Source: Niastella soli (GTDB lineage: Bacteria; Bacteroidota; Bacteroidia; Chitinophagales; Chitinophagaceae). Taken from it: a DNA stretch of 64,000 nt. Position 1 is the stretch's first letter. Each line of letters opens with the position of its first letter. The stretch covers positions 1,703,061 to 1,767,060 of the forward strand of contig NZ_JAGHKO010000001.1 in NCBI RefSeq assembly GCF_017742245.1. Reading direction: 5' to 3'. Below, in pieces: positions 23,954 through 32,983 of this stretch. The notes under the pieces are model-generated. The model had not been told where the DNA came from and searched no databases. It worked only from the letters and a program-made list of their open reading frames with translations. The translations under genes and the position numbers were made by a program.

Positions 23954-25720
23954 ATGAACCTGAAACATCCATACGAAAAACACTTAGCGGAAAAACTGGT
24001 GCAACTACCGCCTCCTGGCGACCCTGACCAAAACTGGCAGCAAATGAAAGGGCTGCTTGACAAAGATATGCCCCGAGGTGGAGGCGGCCCTGGTGGTTAC
24101 TACCGCTGGTGGATCGCCGGCACTGTTATAGTGGCCGTGCTAGTGGGAACCTGGTTTGGCGGCAAACAACTGATCACAAAGGATCAGCCTGTTGCCGGCA
24201 CTATAAAAACCGTTAACAACAAAAAAGCACCAGCCGTTGCTTCAACTGATAAAAATGTTGGGCAATCCGCTACAAAAAATAAAGACCTGTCCGGGGCTGC
24301 CTATGCGTCCACTACCAGGTCCGCTAAGGATGCTGAGGTTACCAATGACCAGCAACCTGATATTGCCATTACCAATAATGAAGGTAATAACGCACCTGAC
24401 CCTACTGATAAAGCTGCCAAAGCACGAAGTAGTGGAAACAATAATACTACGCGTTCGGTGACCGCCAACAATAACAACCGGGCGTCAACTGATCTCCCAA
24501 CCAAATTGAGCTATCACAGTAAAACTTCTCCCGATAGAAAAAACATTTACGCTGCAGACTCAAAGAATGACTTTAAAAGAACCGGAAATAACCCTGCTAC
24601 CATTAACAATAGCAACCGCGGCGCAAACAATAAAAGCGGCTATAAACCTAAAGGCGGCAATAATGCAGTTGTAACGGGTAGTGCTGCGAATAAGGGTAAC
24701 AATAAAAAAGGGAATAACGCGGTAAGCAAATCGTTGGACCGGAGTAATAAAGCCCGGTCACAAAAAGCTCTTGTGGAACAAAGCCCACAAACCTATACGC
24801 CAACGATCATGTCGCCCCTGCGTTTGGTGCCATCGGGGTTAAAGGAATCGCCGGTTACTTATAAAATTAATTATACAGGCCACACGGTAATCTCGCCCTC
24901 GGGTATGGTGCAACGGGAGTTTACGTACTATATGTTCCCTGATAAGGCGACAGCCAGCAATAAACCAGCCCGTCGTAAATCGAGCCCCTTCAAGACAAAT
25001 GAGGATAAAACATTTGCGGTTGGCTTATCGTTGCCACTGGGCTTCCCGATAGGTGACCAGCAGCCATTGGCTTATAACAGCCGTGGAGGCGTCAATACTG
25101 TTTCAGATTATATTCCATCGCCCCATTTTCAATACCATTTCAATAGAAAAACGTATGTGCAGGCGGGAGTACAGTTTAAAGCGCCCCAGTTTATACATCC
25201 ATTGTTGTTATACCAAAACCAGTCAACGTACGCACAGGGGAGCTATGTTATAGAAGAATCTACTTTTATAACTGCCCGTAAATTGTACTATTTTAATTTA
25301 CCGTTTACTATTTATCATAGCCCGCTCAAGAACTTTTATATGGGTACTGGTTTACAGTTTTCTTCCCTGTTAAGTGGGGTGGCGCAACATGAAGAAATAA
25401 GAAAAGAGTACAGACAGGGAGCGCCACCGCAAGAGAAATATGATACTTACATGGCTCCGTTTAAGGACGACATGATATCGAAACGGTTGAATCAAAATGA
25501 AGTGCGGCTGCTGGTAGATATGAGTTATTATTGGAGCCGGTTTACGGTGGGCTTGCAATACAGCCAGGCTTTTAATAATTATGTAAGCATCCAGGTTGCG
25601 CCCACATCGCCCTATTCGTTCGATAAAAATAAAAGCCTTCAGTTTTACCTGCGGTATAACATCTGGGAAGATAAAAAAAGGAAACAGCCCAAAGGGGCCT
25701 CCTTATTAACGCTTAAATAA
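23954..25720 (+). CDS. Membrane-anchored protein with Asn-rich linker and C-terminal outer-membrane-like domain
   Basis: 588 residues in three parts. The first is a short cytoplasmic N-terminus (1-50) with LPPPGDPDQNWQQMKGLLD, a pattern common in proteins encoded after ECF sigma factors in Bacteroidota. The second is one transmembrane helix (about 53-72, WWIAGTVIVAVLVGTWFGG) and a long linker (75-290) very rich in Asn, Lys, Gly and Ser. The third (340-575) is beta-rich with alternating aromatic strands, resembling an outer-membrane barrel. This is an anti-sigma-like anchor and barrel fused into one chain. Function is unknown. Its 3' end overlaps mutL, on the opposite strand, by 15 bp. ATG 23954 was chosen over an in-gene upstream start. 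Confidence 0.8.
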   Translation: MNLKHPYEKHLAEKLVQLPPPGDPDQNWQQMKGLLDKDMPRGGGGPGGYYRWWIAGTVIVAVLVGTWFGGKQLITKDQPVAGTIKTVNNKKAPAVASTDKNVGQSATKNKDLSGAAYASTTRSAKDAEVTNDQQPDIAITNNEGNNAPDPTDKAAKARSSGNNNTTRSVTANNNNRASTDLPTKLSYHSKTSPDRKNIYAADSKNDFKRTGNNPATINNSNRGANNKSGYKPKGGNNAVVTGSAANKGNNKKGNNAVSKSLDRSNKARSQKALVEQSPQTYTPTIMSPLRLVPSGLKESPVTYKINYTGHTVISPSGMVQREFTYYMFPDKATASNKPARRKSSPFKTNEDKTFAVGLSLPLGFPIGDQQPLAYNSRGGVNTVSDYIPSPHFQYHFNRKTYVQAGVQFKAPQFIHPLLLYQNQSTYAQGSYVIEESTFITARKLYYFNLPFTIYHSPLKNFYMGTGLQFSSLLSGVAQHEEIRKEYRQGAPPQEKYDTYMAPFKDDMISKRLNQNEVRLLVDMSYYWSRFTVGLQYSQAFNNYVSIQVAPTSPYSFDKNKSLQFYLRYNIWEDKKRKQPKGASLLTLK

Positions 25721-27676
25721 TTGCTCCAGGTAATCTTTTTTAAATTCAATATAGGTTGGGTTACCACCGGCCGTTACGTTTGGCTGTGCACACTTGAACA
25801 GGTCTGTGGTAAGACCACGCATTTCATCAAGGGAAAGAAACGAACCTGGTTTTATGGCTTGTTGCCAGGCCAGGGAACGGATCAGTTTTTCCCGGCGGGA
25901 GAATTTAAGATCGCTGCTGAAATGTTTGAATTGCTCCAGCAAATTTTCTATAGCCTGCTTTTCATTCCCTGCCGATACATCGGCTGGCGTGCCCTGTATT
26001 ACAAAGGCATTGGCGCCAAAAGGCTCAATTAAATAACCCAATTGGTTCAGATCGGCGGCTAATTCCTGCAACAATACCGCATCAGATGCCGATAGCTGCA
26101 GCGTAACGGGGAACAGACTGCGCTGGGCGGGAATGCTTTTGCCTACGGTAGCGGCAGCAAAGCGTTCGTATAAAATGCGTTCATGCGCCAGTTGCTGGTG
26201 AATGAGCATAAAGCCCCGGGAAGTTGGCGCTACAATGTACGTGCCGTGCAACTGGAACAACAGGGCATTGTCATCAACCAGTTGTTTGGCAAAGGGAGTA
26301 TATTGTTGAGCAGCTGGCACGTAATCGCCTCCGCCTTCCTGTTTTTTAAGTTTATCCAGTAAGGATTCAAATTTCTCTTCTTTCTGCCCGCTGTTATCGG
26401 TATAACCAGTGGAGGTATTGTTACCAATTGTCGGCTGCCAGCCTGCCCCGCCTTGTTGGGGATTGCTGATTGCCGGATTGCCTTCGCCTTTCTCAAAAAA
26501 GTCTTTCCAGTGTTTCAGTTCCGCTTTATCTGTAGGCTGAATAAAATGCGCCTGTCCTCTTTGCTGGAAATTTTTAGCCAGGTCCGAAGAACGGGCGGCC
26601 TGCTGTTGATCTTCTGTAAAAGGCTTATTTAAAGCATCCAGTTGTTGAATCGTAGGATCGAGGTCAAACTCGAGGGTAGGGGTAATGCTGAACTGGGCCA
26701 GTGCATGTTTAACCGCTGCCTGTACAAATGCGTACACGATCTTTTCGTCCTCAAACTTGATCTCTTGTTTAGTAGGATGCACGTTGATATCCACCTGGGC
26801 AGGGTCGAGGTCGATGAATAAGGCGTATAAAGGAAAGCTATCGGCGGGGATCATTTCCTTAAAGGCGCTCATTACCGCATGGTTTAAATAAGAGCTGCGG
26901 ATGAACCGGTTGTTTACAAAGAAGTATTGATCGCCCCGGGTCTTTTTAGCGGTGTCGGGTTTGCCAACAAACCCATATATATTCAGGTAATCGGTTTTTT
27001 CCTGAACGGTAACCAGGCGGGCATTGTAATGCTGGCCCAGCACCTGAACAATGCGTTGTTTAAGACTGCCTTTTTCCAGGTGGAATATTTGGGTACCGTT
27101 GTTGGTAAGCGAGAAAAAAATATTGGGGAACGACAGGGCCACCCGCATAAACTCATCAATGATGTGCCGCATTTCGGCCGCATTGCTTTTCAGGAAATTG
27201 CGGCGGGCGGGCACATTGAAGAACAGGTTCTTCATAGCAATGCTGGTCCCGTTGGTAGCGGCCACGGGTTCCTGCAATTTTACCTGGCTGTTCTCAATTT
27301 CTAAATAGGTGCCTGTTTCGTCGTCGGCGCGTTTGGTTTTTAACTCCACCTGGGCAACGGCAGCAATAGAGGCCAGGGCCTCACCCCGGAAACCCATGGT
27401 GCGAATGTGGAACAGATCGTCGATATTACGGATCTTGGAGGTGGCATGGCGTTCAAAACTCATGCGGGCATCGGTCTCGCTCATTCCTTTGCCGTTATCA
27501 ATTACCTGGACCAGCTGTTTACCGGCATCCTGGACAATTAATTTAACTTCAGTGGCACCGGCATCAACAGCATTTTCCAGCAACTCCTTTACGGCGCTTG
27601 CTGGTCGTTGAATTACTTCACCGGCCGCGATCTGATTGGCAATATTGTCGGGCAATAAATGAATGATATCCGCCAA
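25706..27676 (-). CDS. mutL: DNA mismatch repair protein MutL
   Basis: 656 residues. The GHKL ATPase domain (1-330) has IANQIAAGEVIQRPASAVKELLENAVDAGA, DNGKGM, and the MGFRGEALASIAAV loop. A flexible linker (about 350-460, Gln/Gly-rich) follows, then the C-terminal dimerisation domain. The C-terminus lacks the DQHAxxE-type endonuclease motif I can recognise: the matching place reads LIHQQLAHERILYERF, which keeps H-x-x-H-E-R without DQ. So it may belong to the branch with a modified metal site. The start is TTG at 27676, giving the family N-terminus; no ATG fits. Confidence 0.95.
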   Translation of the reverse strand: MADIIHLLPDNIANQIAAGEVIQRPASAVKELLENAVDAGATEVKLIVQDAGKQLVQVIDNGKGMSETDARMSFERHATSKIRNIDDLFHIRTMGFRGEALASIAAVAQVELKTKRADDETGTYLEIENSQVKLQEPVAATNGTSIAMKNLFFNVPARRNFLKSNAAEMRHIIDEFMRVALSFPNIFFSLTNNGTQIFHLEKGSLKQRIVQVLGQHYNARLVTVQEKTDYLNIYGFVGKPDTAKKTRGDQYFFVNNRFIRSSYLNHAVMSAFKEMIPADSFPLYALFIDLDPAQVDINVHPTKQEIKFEDEKIVYAFVQAAVKHALAQFSITPTLEFDLDPTIQQLDALNKPFTEDQQQAARSSDLAKNFQQRGQAHFIQPTDKAELKHWKDFFEKGEGNPAISNPQQGGAGWQPTIGNNTSTGYTDNSGQKEEKFESLLDKLKKQEGGGDYVPAAQQYTPFAKQLVDDNALLFQLHGTYIVAPTSRGFMLIHQQLAHERILYERFAAATVGKSIPAQRSLFPVTLQLSASDAVLLQELAADLNQLGYLIEPFGANAFVIQGTPADVSAGNEKQAIENLLEQFKHFSSDLKFSRREKLIRSLAWQQAIKPGSFLSLDEMRGLTTDLFKCAQPNVTAGGNPTYIEFKKDYLEQLFKR

Positions 27677-27701
27677 GGCTACTCTCCTGATTTTGGGTTC
27701 G

Positions 27702-27709
27702 CAAATGTA
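27702..27709 (-). promoter_or_regulatory. Candidate -7 box for mutL
   Basis: On the minus strand this reads TACATTTG, matching TAnnTTTG, about 25 bp before the TTG start. The interval to the next plus-strand gene (27677-27962) shows no other feature except the promoter-like box at 27903. Confidence 0.55.
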
Positions 27710-27902
27710 AGATTATTTGATTGCATATTCCAGCGCTCAAAAGCATGCAGTAAAACAAAGCCTGTGGATAATGATCTTTACCAATAATTAGTAAAAACAT
27801 TTACCTTAAAGTGCCGTAAACACTGAGCTTGGTGGCTTTCGTCCGCACAAAAACGCACCCAATATTAGAAGAATTTTAATAGCCCAAACCCCTTATTAAC
27901 AG

Positions 27903-27910
27903 TAAATTTG
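27903..27910 (+). promoter_or_regulatory. Candidate -7 box for the NagZ-serine hydrolase fusion
   Basis: TAAATTTG matches TAnnTTTG, 52 bp before the ATG at 27963. No clear -33 element is visible. Confidence 0.45.
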
Positions 27911-27962
27911 ATGTTCACTCTGGCAAGTATCAGACTCCGTCAGAGCCAACTAAAATCACTTC

Positions 27963-30896
27963 ATGTACATGAGGAACTCGTTAAAAACTATTGGTTTTAT
28001 TCTTTTGATCGGTTTGGTTTGTAGCAAAGTTCAGGCGCAGCGTTCGGGTAACCCCGCTGCCGATCATTGGGTTGACAGCGTTTTCAAAACATTATCGAAA
28101 AATCAAAAAATAGCCCAGTTGATGGTGGTCAGGGTGTCGTCTATTGGCGCCGACCGAACGGTGGTATTTTATGATAAACAGGTGGAGGAGGCCATCAATA
28201 AATATAATATTGGTGGGCTTTGTCTTTTTCAGGGCGGACCTGTAAAACAGGCTGCCATCCTTAACCATTTGCAGGCCATTGCCAAAACCCCCTTACTGGT
28301 CACCATCGATGCCGAAAACGGCGTGGGCATGCGTATGGACAGTGTATTGGGACTGCCCCGCCAAATGATGATGGGAGCCGTTCAGGATCGTTCCATTATT
28401 TATGAATATGGCCGGGTGGTAGGAGAACAGTGTAAACGAATAGGCATTCAGGTGAATTATGCGCCTGTAGTTGATATCAACAATAACCCTAATAATCCGG
28501 TTATCAACGACCGGTCGTTTGGGGAAGATAAATACAAAGTGGCCGAATATGGCATTGCCTACATGAAGGGGATGCAGGATGTTGGAGTAATGGGTTGCGC
28601 CAAACACTTTCCCGGCCATGGTGATGTGGATGTAGATTCCCACCTCGATCTGCCGGTTATTAATAAAACAAGGGCTCAGCTCGATTCACTGGAGCTGTAT
28701 CCTTTCAACCAGATCTTCAGGGCCGGTGTGGGCAGTGTAATGATAGCGCATTTGTCGATCCCGGTAATTGATAGTGCCGCACATAAGCCTACTTCTATTT
28801 CTTATAACAACGTTACCAATCTGCTGCGCAAAGAGCTTAATTATAACGGGCTTACATTTACCGATGCATTGGAGATGAAGGGGGTGGCCAAATTTTATCC
28901 TGATGGAGAAGCCTCCCGGGAAGCGTTGATTGCCGGTAACGATATGCTGTGTTTGCCTGGCGATATCCCTGGCAGTATTAAAAAAGTGCGTAAAGCCATT
29001 CGCAAAGGAAAACTGCACTGGCGGGATATTAATGAGCATGTAAGAAAAGTGCTGTATGCCAAGTATGAATACGGGCTGGCCAACTGGCGACCAATTGATA
29101 CGGCTAACCTGTTGAATGACCTGAACAGCAAAGTGGCTTCCACGCGTCGGTCCATTGCCGAAAATGCGCTTACTCTGTTGCGCAATGACGAACCGGCTAT
29201 CTTCCCGCTTACCAAGGGCCGCCGTATTGCTTATGTGGGCATGGGTTTAACGCAGGACAATGCTTTTGCAACGCAGGTTCGAAAAGGGTTTGATGCGCAG
29301 GTATATTATTTCGATTATAAAAAAGACAGCACCGCTGTTGCTCCTTTATTGCAAAAGCTGAAAGACAGCTTTGATGTGGTAATTATCGGGGTGCACAAAT
29401 TGGGGCGCTATCCCGCCAATAACTTCGGACTTAGTAATGCTGCCCTTCAATTGGTACAGGGAATACAGCAACAGCAAAAATCTATTACAGTAGTATTTGG
29501 TAATCCATATGCTATCAAAAACATGTGCACTGCGCCCGTGCTCATTGCCGCTTATGAAGATGACGATGTGACCCAGGCTACAGCGAATGATCTGTTGCAT
29601 GGCCGTTTTCTGCCAAAAGGTAAATTGCCGGTAACTGTATGTCCCGAATTTAAATATGGTGATGGCATCATTGTTCGCAGATTAATGCCCTCGATCCCTG
29701 CCGATAAGCTTGGTTTCAATGCTGTTAAAATGACTGCAGCCATTGACTCTATTGTGAATGATGCCATAGCACAACGTGCCATTCCCGGCGCTGTAGTGGT
29801 GGTGGCCAAAGATGGTAAGATCGCTTATGAAAAAGCGTTTGGTTATTTAACCTATGATAGCACTGAGGCGGTGTATCCTGAAACCATCTATGACCTGGCT
29901 TCGGTAACTAAAATAATGGCCACTACTTTATCGGTAATGAAATTATACGATGAAGGCAAACTGGATATTCAAAAAACATTGGGCGATTATCTTCCGGTGG
30001 TTCGTGGTACCAATAAAGCGCCATTGAAGCTGTGGGATATTTTATTGCACCAGGCTGGGTTAAAAGCATTTATTCCTTTTTATCGCGAAACGATGGATGC
30101 TTCCAATAATCCTTTGCCGGCTGTGTATCGCACTAGTCCCGATACGATGTATAGTATACGGGTGGCTGCCAACCTGTACATTCGTAAAGATTGGGAAGAT
30201 ACTATCATGAAGCGCATTTTAAACAGCGCCCTGGAGCCAAAGGGTAAATACATTTATAGCGATAATGATTATATTTTTCTGGGTAAGATCGTAGAGGCTA
30301 TAACCAAAATGCCCCTTGATGTATATGTAAAGAAGACATTTTACGATAAGTTGAACCTGCTGGAAACAGGCTTTAAACCAGCCGAGCGTTTCCCCCTCGA
30401 TTATATTGCACCTACTGAAATGGAAAAAGGTTTCCGCAATCAATTGTTGCATGGCGATGTGCATGACCCGGGAGCAGCTATGTTTGGTGGCGTGGCCGGT
30501 CATGCCGGTTTGTTCAGCAATGGCTATGAAGTGGCCGTGCTGGCGCAAATGTTATTGAATGGCGGCGTACTGAATGGACAGAATTTTTTTAGTCGTAAAA
30601 CAGTAGATTATTTTAATCAATACCATAGTGAGATCAGCCGCCGGGGGCTTGGTTTTGATAAACCTGAAAAGGACAACGCTTTTCGATCAGAACCCTATCC
30701 CTGTGCATCTGCTTCCCCACAAACGTTTGGGCATACCGGTTTTACCGGCACCTGTTTCTGGGTTGACCCCAAGAATAACCTGATATTTGTTTTCCTAAGC
30801 AACCGGGTAAACAGCCCCGATGTAAATAAGTTTTTGCGCATGAGCATCAGGCCTAAGGTACAGGAGGCTATTTATCAGAGTATGAAGCCTTACTAA
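27963..30896 (+). CDS. Glycoside hydrolase family 3 (NagZ-type) fused to a beta-lactamase-like serine hydrolase
   Basis: 977 residues with a signal peptide (about 1-26, ending VQAQ). The GH3 N-terminal domain (about 40-400) has the NagZ catalytic loop KHFPGHGDVDVDSH near residue 213-226, including the Asp and His that act as acid/base in NagZ. A GH3 C-terminal-like domain follows (to about 570). The C-terminal serine hydrolase of the class C beta-lactamase family (590-977) has S-V-T-K (about 646), Y-S-D-N-D (about 765) and H-T-G (about 925). Exported NagZ with such a domain points to peptidoglycan recycling outside the cytoplasm, releasing N-acetylglucosamine and trimming peptides. Fusion is known in Bacteroidota. 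ATG at 27969 is an alternative start. Confidence 0.93.
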   Translation: MYMRNSLKTIGFILLIGLVCSKVQAQRSGNPAADHWVDSVFKTLSKNQKIAQLMVVRVSSIGADRTVVFYDKQVEEAINKYNIGGLCLFQGGPVKQAAILNHLQAIAKTPLLVTIDAENGVGMRMDSVLGLPRQMMMGAVQDRSIIYEYGRVVGEQCKRIGIQVNYAPVVDINNNPNNPVINDRSFGEDKYKVAEYGIAYMKGMQDVGVMGCAKHFPGHGDVDVDSHLDLPVINKTRAQLDSLELYPFNQIFRAGVGSVMIAHLSIPVIDSAAHKPTSISYNNVTNLLRKELNYNGLTFTDALEMKGVAKFYPDGEASREALIAGNDMLCLPGDIPGSIKKVRKAIRKGKLHWRDINEHVRKVLYAKYEYGLANWRPIDTANLLNDLNSKVASTRRSIAENALTLLRNDEPAIFPLTKGRRIAYVGMGLTQDNAFATQVRKGFDAQVYYFDYKKDSTAVAPLLQKLKDSFDVVIIGVHKLGRYPANNFGLSNAALQLVQGIQQQQKSITVVFGNPYAIKNMCTAPVLIAAYEDDDVTQATANDLLHGRFLPKGKLPVTVCPEFKYGDGIIVRRLMPSIPADKLGFNAVKMTAAIDSIVNDAIAQRAIPGAVVVVAKDGKIAYEKAFGYLTYDSTEAVYPETIYDLASVTKIMATTLSVMKLYDEGKLDIQKTLGDYLPVVRGTNKAPLKLWDILLHQAGLKAFIPFYRETMDASNNPLPAVYRTSPDTMYSIRVAANLYIRKDWEDTIMKRILNSALEPKGKYIYSDNDYIFLGKIVEAITKMPLDVYVKKTFYDKLNLLETGFKPAERFPLDYIAPTEMEKGFRNQLLHGDVHDPGAAMFGGVAGHAGLFSNGYEVAVLAQMLLNGGVLNGQNFFSRKTVDYFNQYHSEISRRGLGFDKPEKDNAFRSEPYPCASASPQTFGHTGFTGTCFWVDPKNNLIFVFLSNRVNSPDVNKFLRMSIRPKVQEAIYQSMKPY

Positions 30897-30940
30897 GTTT
30901 ATACTGAACTAATTTGGAGCCTGATTGTAATTAAAAGGCT

Positions 30941-31002
30941 GAAGTAAGAGATAAGAGGTAGGAAGTAAGAAATTAAAAATCTTACCACCTACCTCTTACT
31001 TC
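30941..31002. repeat. Inverted pair of period-7 GAAGTAA arrays after the GH3 fusion
   Basis: The left arm is GAAGTAA, GAGATAA, GAGGTAG, GAAGTAA (30941-30968). The right arm is TTACCAC, CTACCTC, TTACTTC (30982-31002). The arms are complementary with a short A/T loop. The unit is nearly the same as at 11990. Confidence 0.85.
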
Positions 31003-31074
31003 TTTTACCTATATTCTCAATAGGTTCATTTTAAACAGTCATCCACTTTGAAAATACTTTAATTACTTTATATC

Positions 31075-31590
31075 ATGGCACAAAGCAAACAACCCGAAGT
31101 ATGGCTGCGTGGGGCATTGCCCGGCATTCCGGCAGGGGTGCAGCCGGTAGCACATGCTTTATTACAGGCAAAGGATGAGATCCATAACAAGATGGCCAAT
31201 TTCCCCGATGCCTTGCTTTGGGAACGACCGGCGGGTGTTGCTTCGCCCGGATTTCATTTAAAGCATATGGCGGGTGTGCTTGACCGGTTATTTACCTATG
31301 CTGCTGGACAGCCGCTTTCTCCCACTCAGCTGGATTATTTGAAAGCAGAAGAAGTACGTGAGGAACAGGATACATTAACCTTTCTGCTTGTTAAACTGGA
31401 TACACAAATAACCGCTTCTCTGGAAGCGTTGAGGGCCATCGATGATACCACGCTTACTCAATTCAGAGGCGTTGGCCGTCAACAATTACCTTCTACCGTA
31501 TTAGGATTGCTTTTTCATGCCGCTGAACACACCATGCGTCATACCGGACAATTGCTGGTAACAGTACAGGTGCTGATAAAAGACCTGTAA
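31075..31590 (+). CDS. DinB-family protein (putative metal-dependent, four-helix bundle)
   Basis: A 171-residue all-helical protein with the spaced His residues of DinB/YfiT-type metal sites: His in GFHLKHMAGVLDRL (about residue 61-64) and His in FHAAEHTMRHTGQLLV (about 145-153). DinB proteins are four-helix bundles that often bind a divalent metal; many are bacillithiol- or mycothiol-dependent transferases, others have no known activity. No partner gene is adjacent. Confidence 0.85.
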   Translation: MAQSKQPEVWLRGALPGIPAGVQPVAHALLQAKDEIHNKMANFPDALLWERPAGVASPGFHLKHMAGVLDRLFTYAAGQPLSPTQLDYLKAEEVREEQDTLTFLLVKLDTQITASLEALRAIDDTTLTQFRGVGRQQLPSTVLGLLFHAAEHTMRHTGQLLVTVQVLIKDL

Positions 31591-31632
31591 GGTGCACTTT
31601 TTGAGCTTGCTTAATCAGCAAGATTATGTGCT

Positions 31633-31671
31633 CCTGACAGGTCTTATCTTGTACAAATTCAACCTGTCAGG
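31633..31671. terminator. Hairpin between convergent dinB and polysaccharide deacetylase genes
   Basis: CCTGACAGGT (31633-31642) is exactly complementary to ACCTGTCAGG (31662-31671). A second, imperfect pair follows (AGGTGAAC with GTTCACCT, about 31669-31715). There is no strong T-run, but the placement between converging genes fits a bidirectional terminator. Confidence 0.5.
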
Positions 31672-31730
31672 TGAACTCAACATTTTACTTATTCCCGCTA
31701 ATGCTGTTCACCTTACAGGTTTGCAGCCAG

Positions 31731-32582
31731 TTATTTCACGCCCGGATACTTACTTGCTACTACCAGTTCATATTCTTCCCGCTTTTTCAGGAGTTTGATC
31801 AACTCGTGCAATTCACAACTGTCATCACTATCATCATACACCTGGTCGTGAGCCAGTAATACCAGGTTCTCGGGCATCCTTGTTTTGTTATGGGCAAACA
31901 GGCTGTCGATCTCCTGCAGCAGGTACGCTGAGTTGTTTTTAAGAGTGAATGTTTTGTGATCGTAGTGCCATTCCAGGTCCCACCCCATAATGGTAAAACC
32001 TGCCTGTTGCAGGGAGTCGGCTGCTGCGGCACTTTTCTTCAGATCGGTAAAGGTGAGTGTATCGATCCGCCAGATGTTCCTGCCCGGCGTTCGTACAATA
32101 GTATTACCCAACTGCAGGCTGTCGTAACAACGTTGGAAATCCTTTACTACGGTATCGGGTTTTTGATAAAACCGTTCGTAATGATTGTGCAGCGCATGTG
32201 TGTAACTGTGGTTGCAGATTTCAATAGAGTCGGAGGTGTGCAGGCTGTCCCAGGTTGCACGTTGTGAAGTGCTGGCAAATACATGTTCGCCAATAATAAA
32301 AAAGGTAACTGGGACCTGTTCTTGTTGTACAATTCGTAAAACTTTGCGGGTGCCTTTGTTAGGGCCATCATCAAAGGTGAGGTAGATCTTCTTCTTTTTC
32401 TTTTTTGGGGGCGATGCCCTGACCGTTTCTTTTGGCTGGTCGTTGGGCACTTTGTCGTGAATGGGATTGATTTTACCCTCGCGGGTGGTTTTGGTGGTTG
32501 TTATTAATACCAGTAAGAGCATAAGGGGCCGATAAAAGAAGGCGGCGGTATTATTATCGCCTTCCTCAGCATTTGTTTCCAT
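31731..32582 (-). CDS. Membrane-anchored polysaccharide deacetylase (NodB domain)
   Basis: 283 residues. A probable membrane anchor (about 15-30) and a Lys/Pro-rich spacer with a six-Lys run (60-65) precede the NodB domain. It has motif 1 TFDDGP (69-74) with catalytic and metal Asp, and motif 2 H125-S-Y-T-H129. Motif 3 RTPGRNIW has the expected Arg. The C-terminal part carries the LLAHD segment of motif 5. It likely removes acetyl groups from a cell-wall or envelope glycan such as peptidoglycan N-acetylglucosamine. It converges with dinB. Confidence 0.9.
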   Translation of the reverse strand: METNAEEGDNNTAAFFYRPLMLLLVLITTTKTTREGKINPIHDKVPNDQPKETVRASPPKKKKKKIYLTFDDGPNKGTRKVLRIVQQEQVPVTFFIIGEHVFASTSQRATWDSLHTSDSIEICNHSYTHALHNHYERFYQKPDTVVKDFQRCYDSLQLGNTIVRTPGRNIWRIDTLTFTDLKKSAAAADSLQQAGFTIMGWDLEWHYDHKTFTLKNNSAYLLQEIDSLFAHNKTRMPENLVLLAHDQVYDDSDDSCELHELIKLLKKREEYELVVASKYPGVK

Positions 32583-32949
32583 AAATGTTGTGGGGATTTT
32601 GTTGTATGAAATTATAATGCGGGTAGTGTATTATAAAGTGGGTTTTGGTTAAAGAATGCATAAATCGGGAAAAGGGCAGAAGGCAGCGGGCAGAGATGGC
32701 GAGGCCTCCCTGCTCCGCTGGGGCGGATTCAGCGTGCTGAGACTGAACTATGGATAGGTAAAAGCACTAAAATGACAATAGCGGGAAAGTACTAATTTCA
32801 TGGAAATAGCAGAAAATCAAGGGGGTGTATCATTTTCCGCTTATCGTAAATGCCCCTAAATCGTTGCTCCGTGGGCATCCGGAGGTAGGGATTGCCCGTA
32901 TAGGCTTAAACCAATAGCAATTAAGTCAACAATCTGTCTTAACTTATAG
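32583..32949. other. Intergenic stretch before korA with a short period-7 array
   Basis: About 370 bp without a gene. It holds the heptamers GGGAAAA, GGGCAGA, AGGCAGC, GGGCAGA (32667-32694), followed by a GC-rich patch (to about 32730), and TGCCC...GGGCA (about 32849-32877). Otherwise nothing is recognised. Confidence 0.6.
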
Positions 32950-32957
32950 TAATTTTG
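32950..32957 (+). promoter_or_regulatory. Candidate -7 box for korA
   Basis: TAATTTTG matches TAnnTTTG, 27 bp before the korA ATG. The -33 element is not clear. Confidence 0.5.
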
Positions 32958-32983
32958 CAAATTAACTAGAACAACAGACTCCA

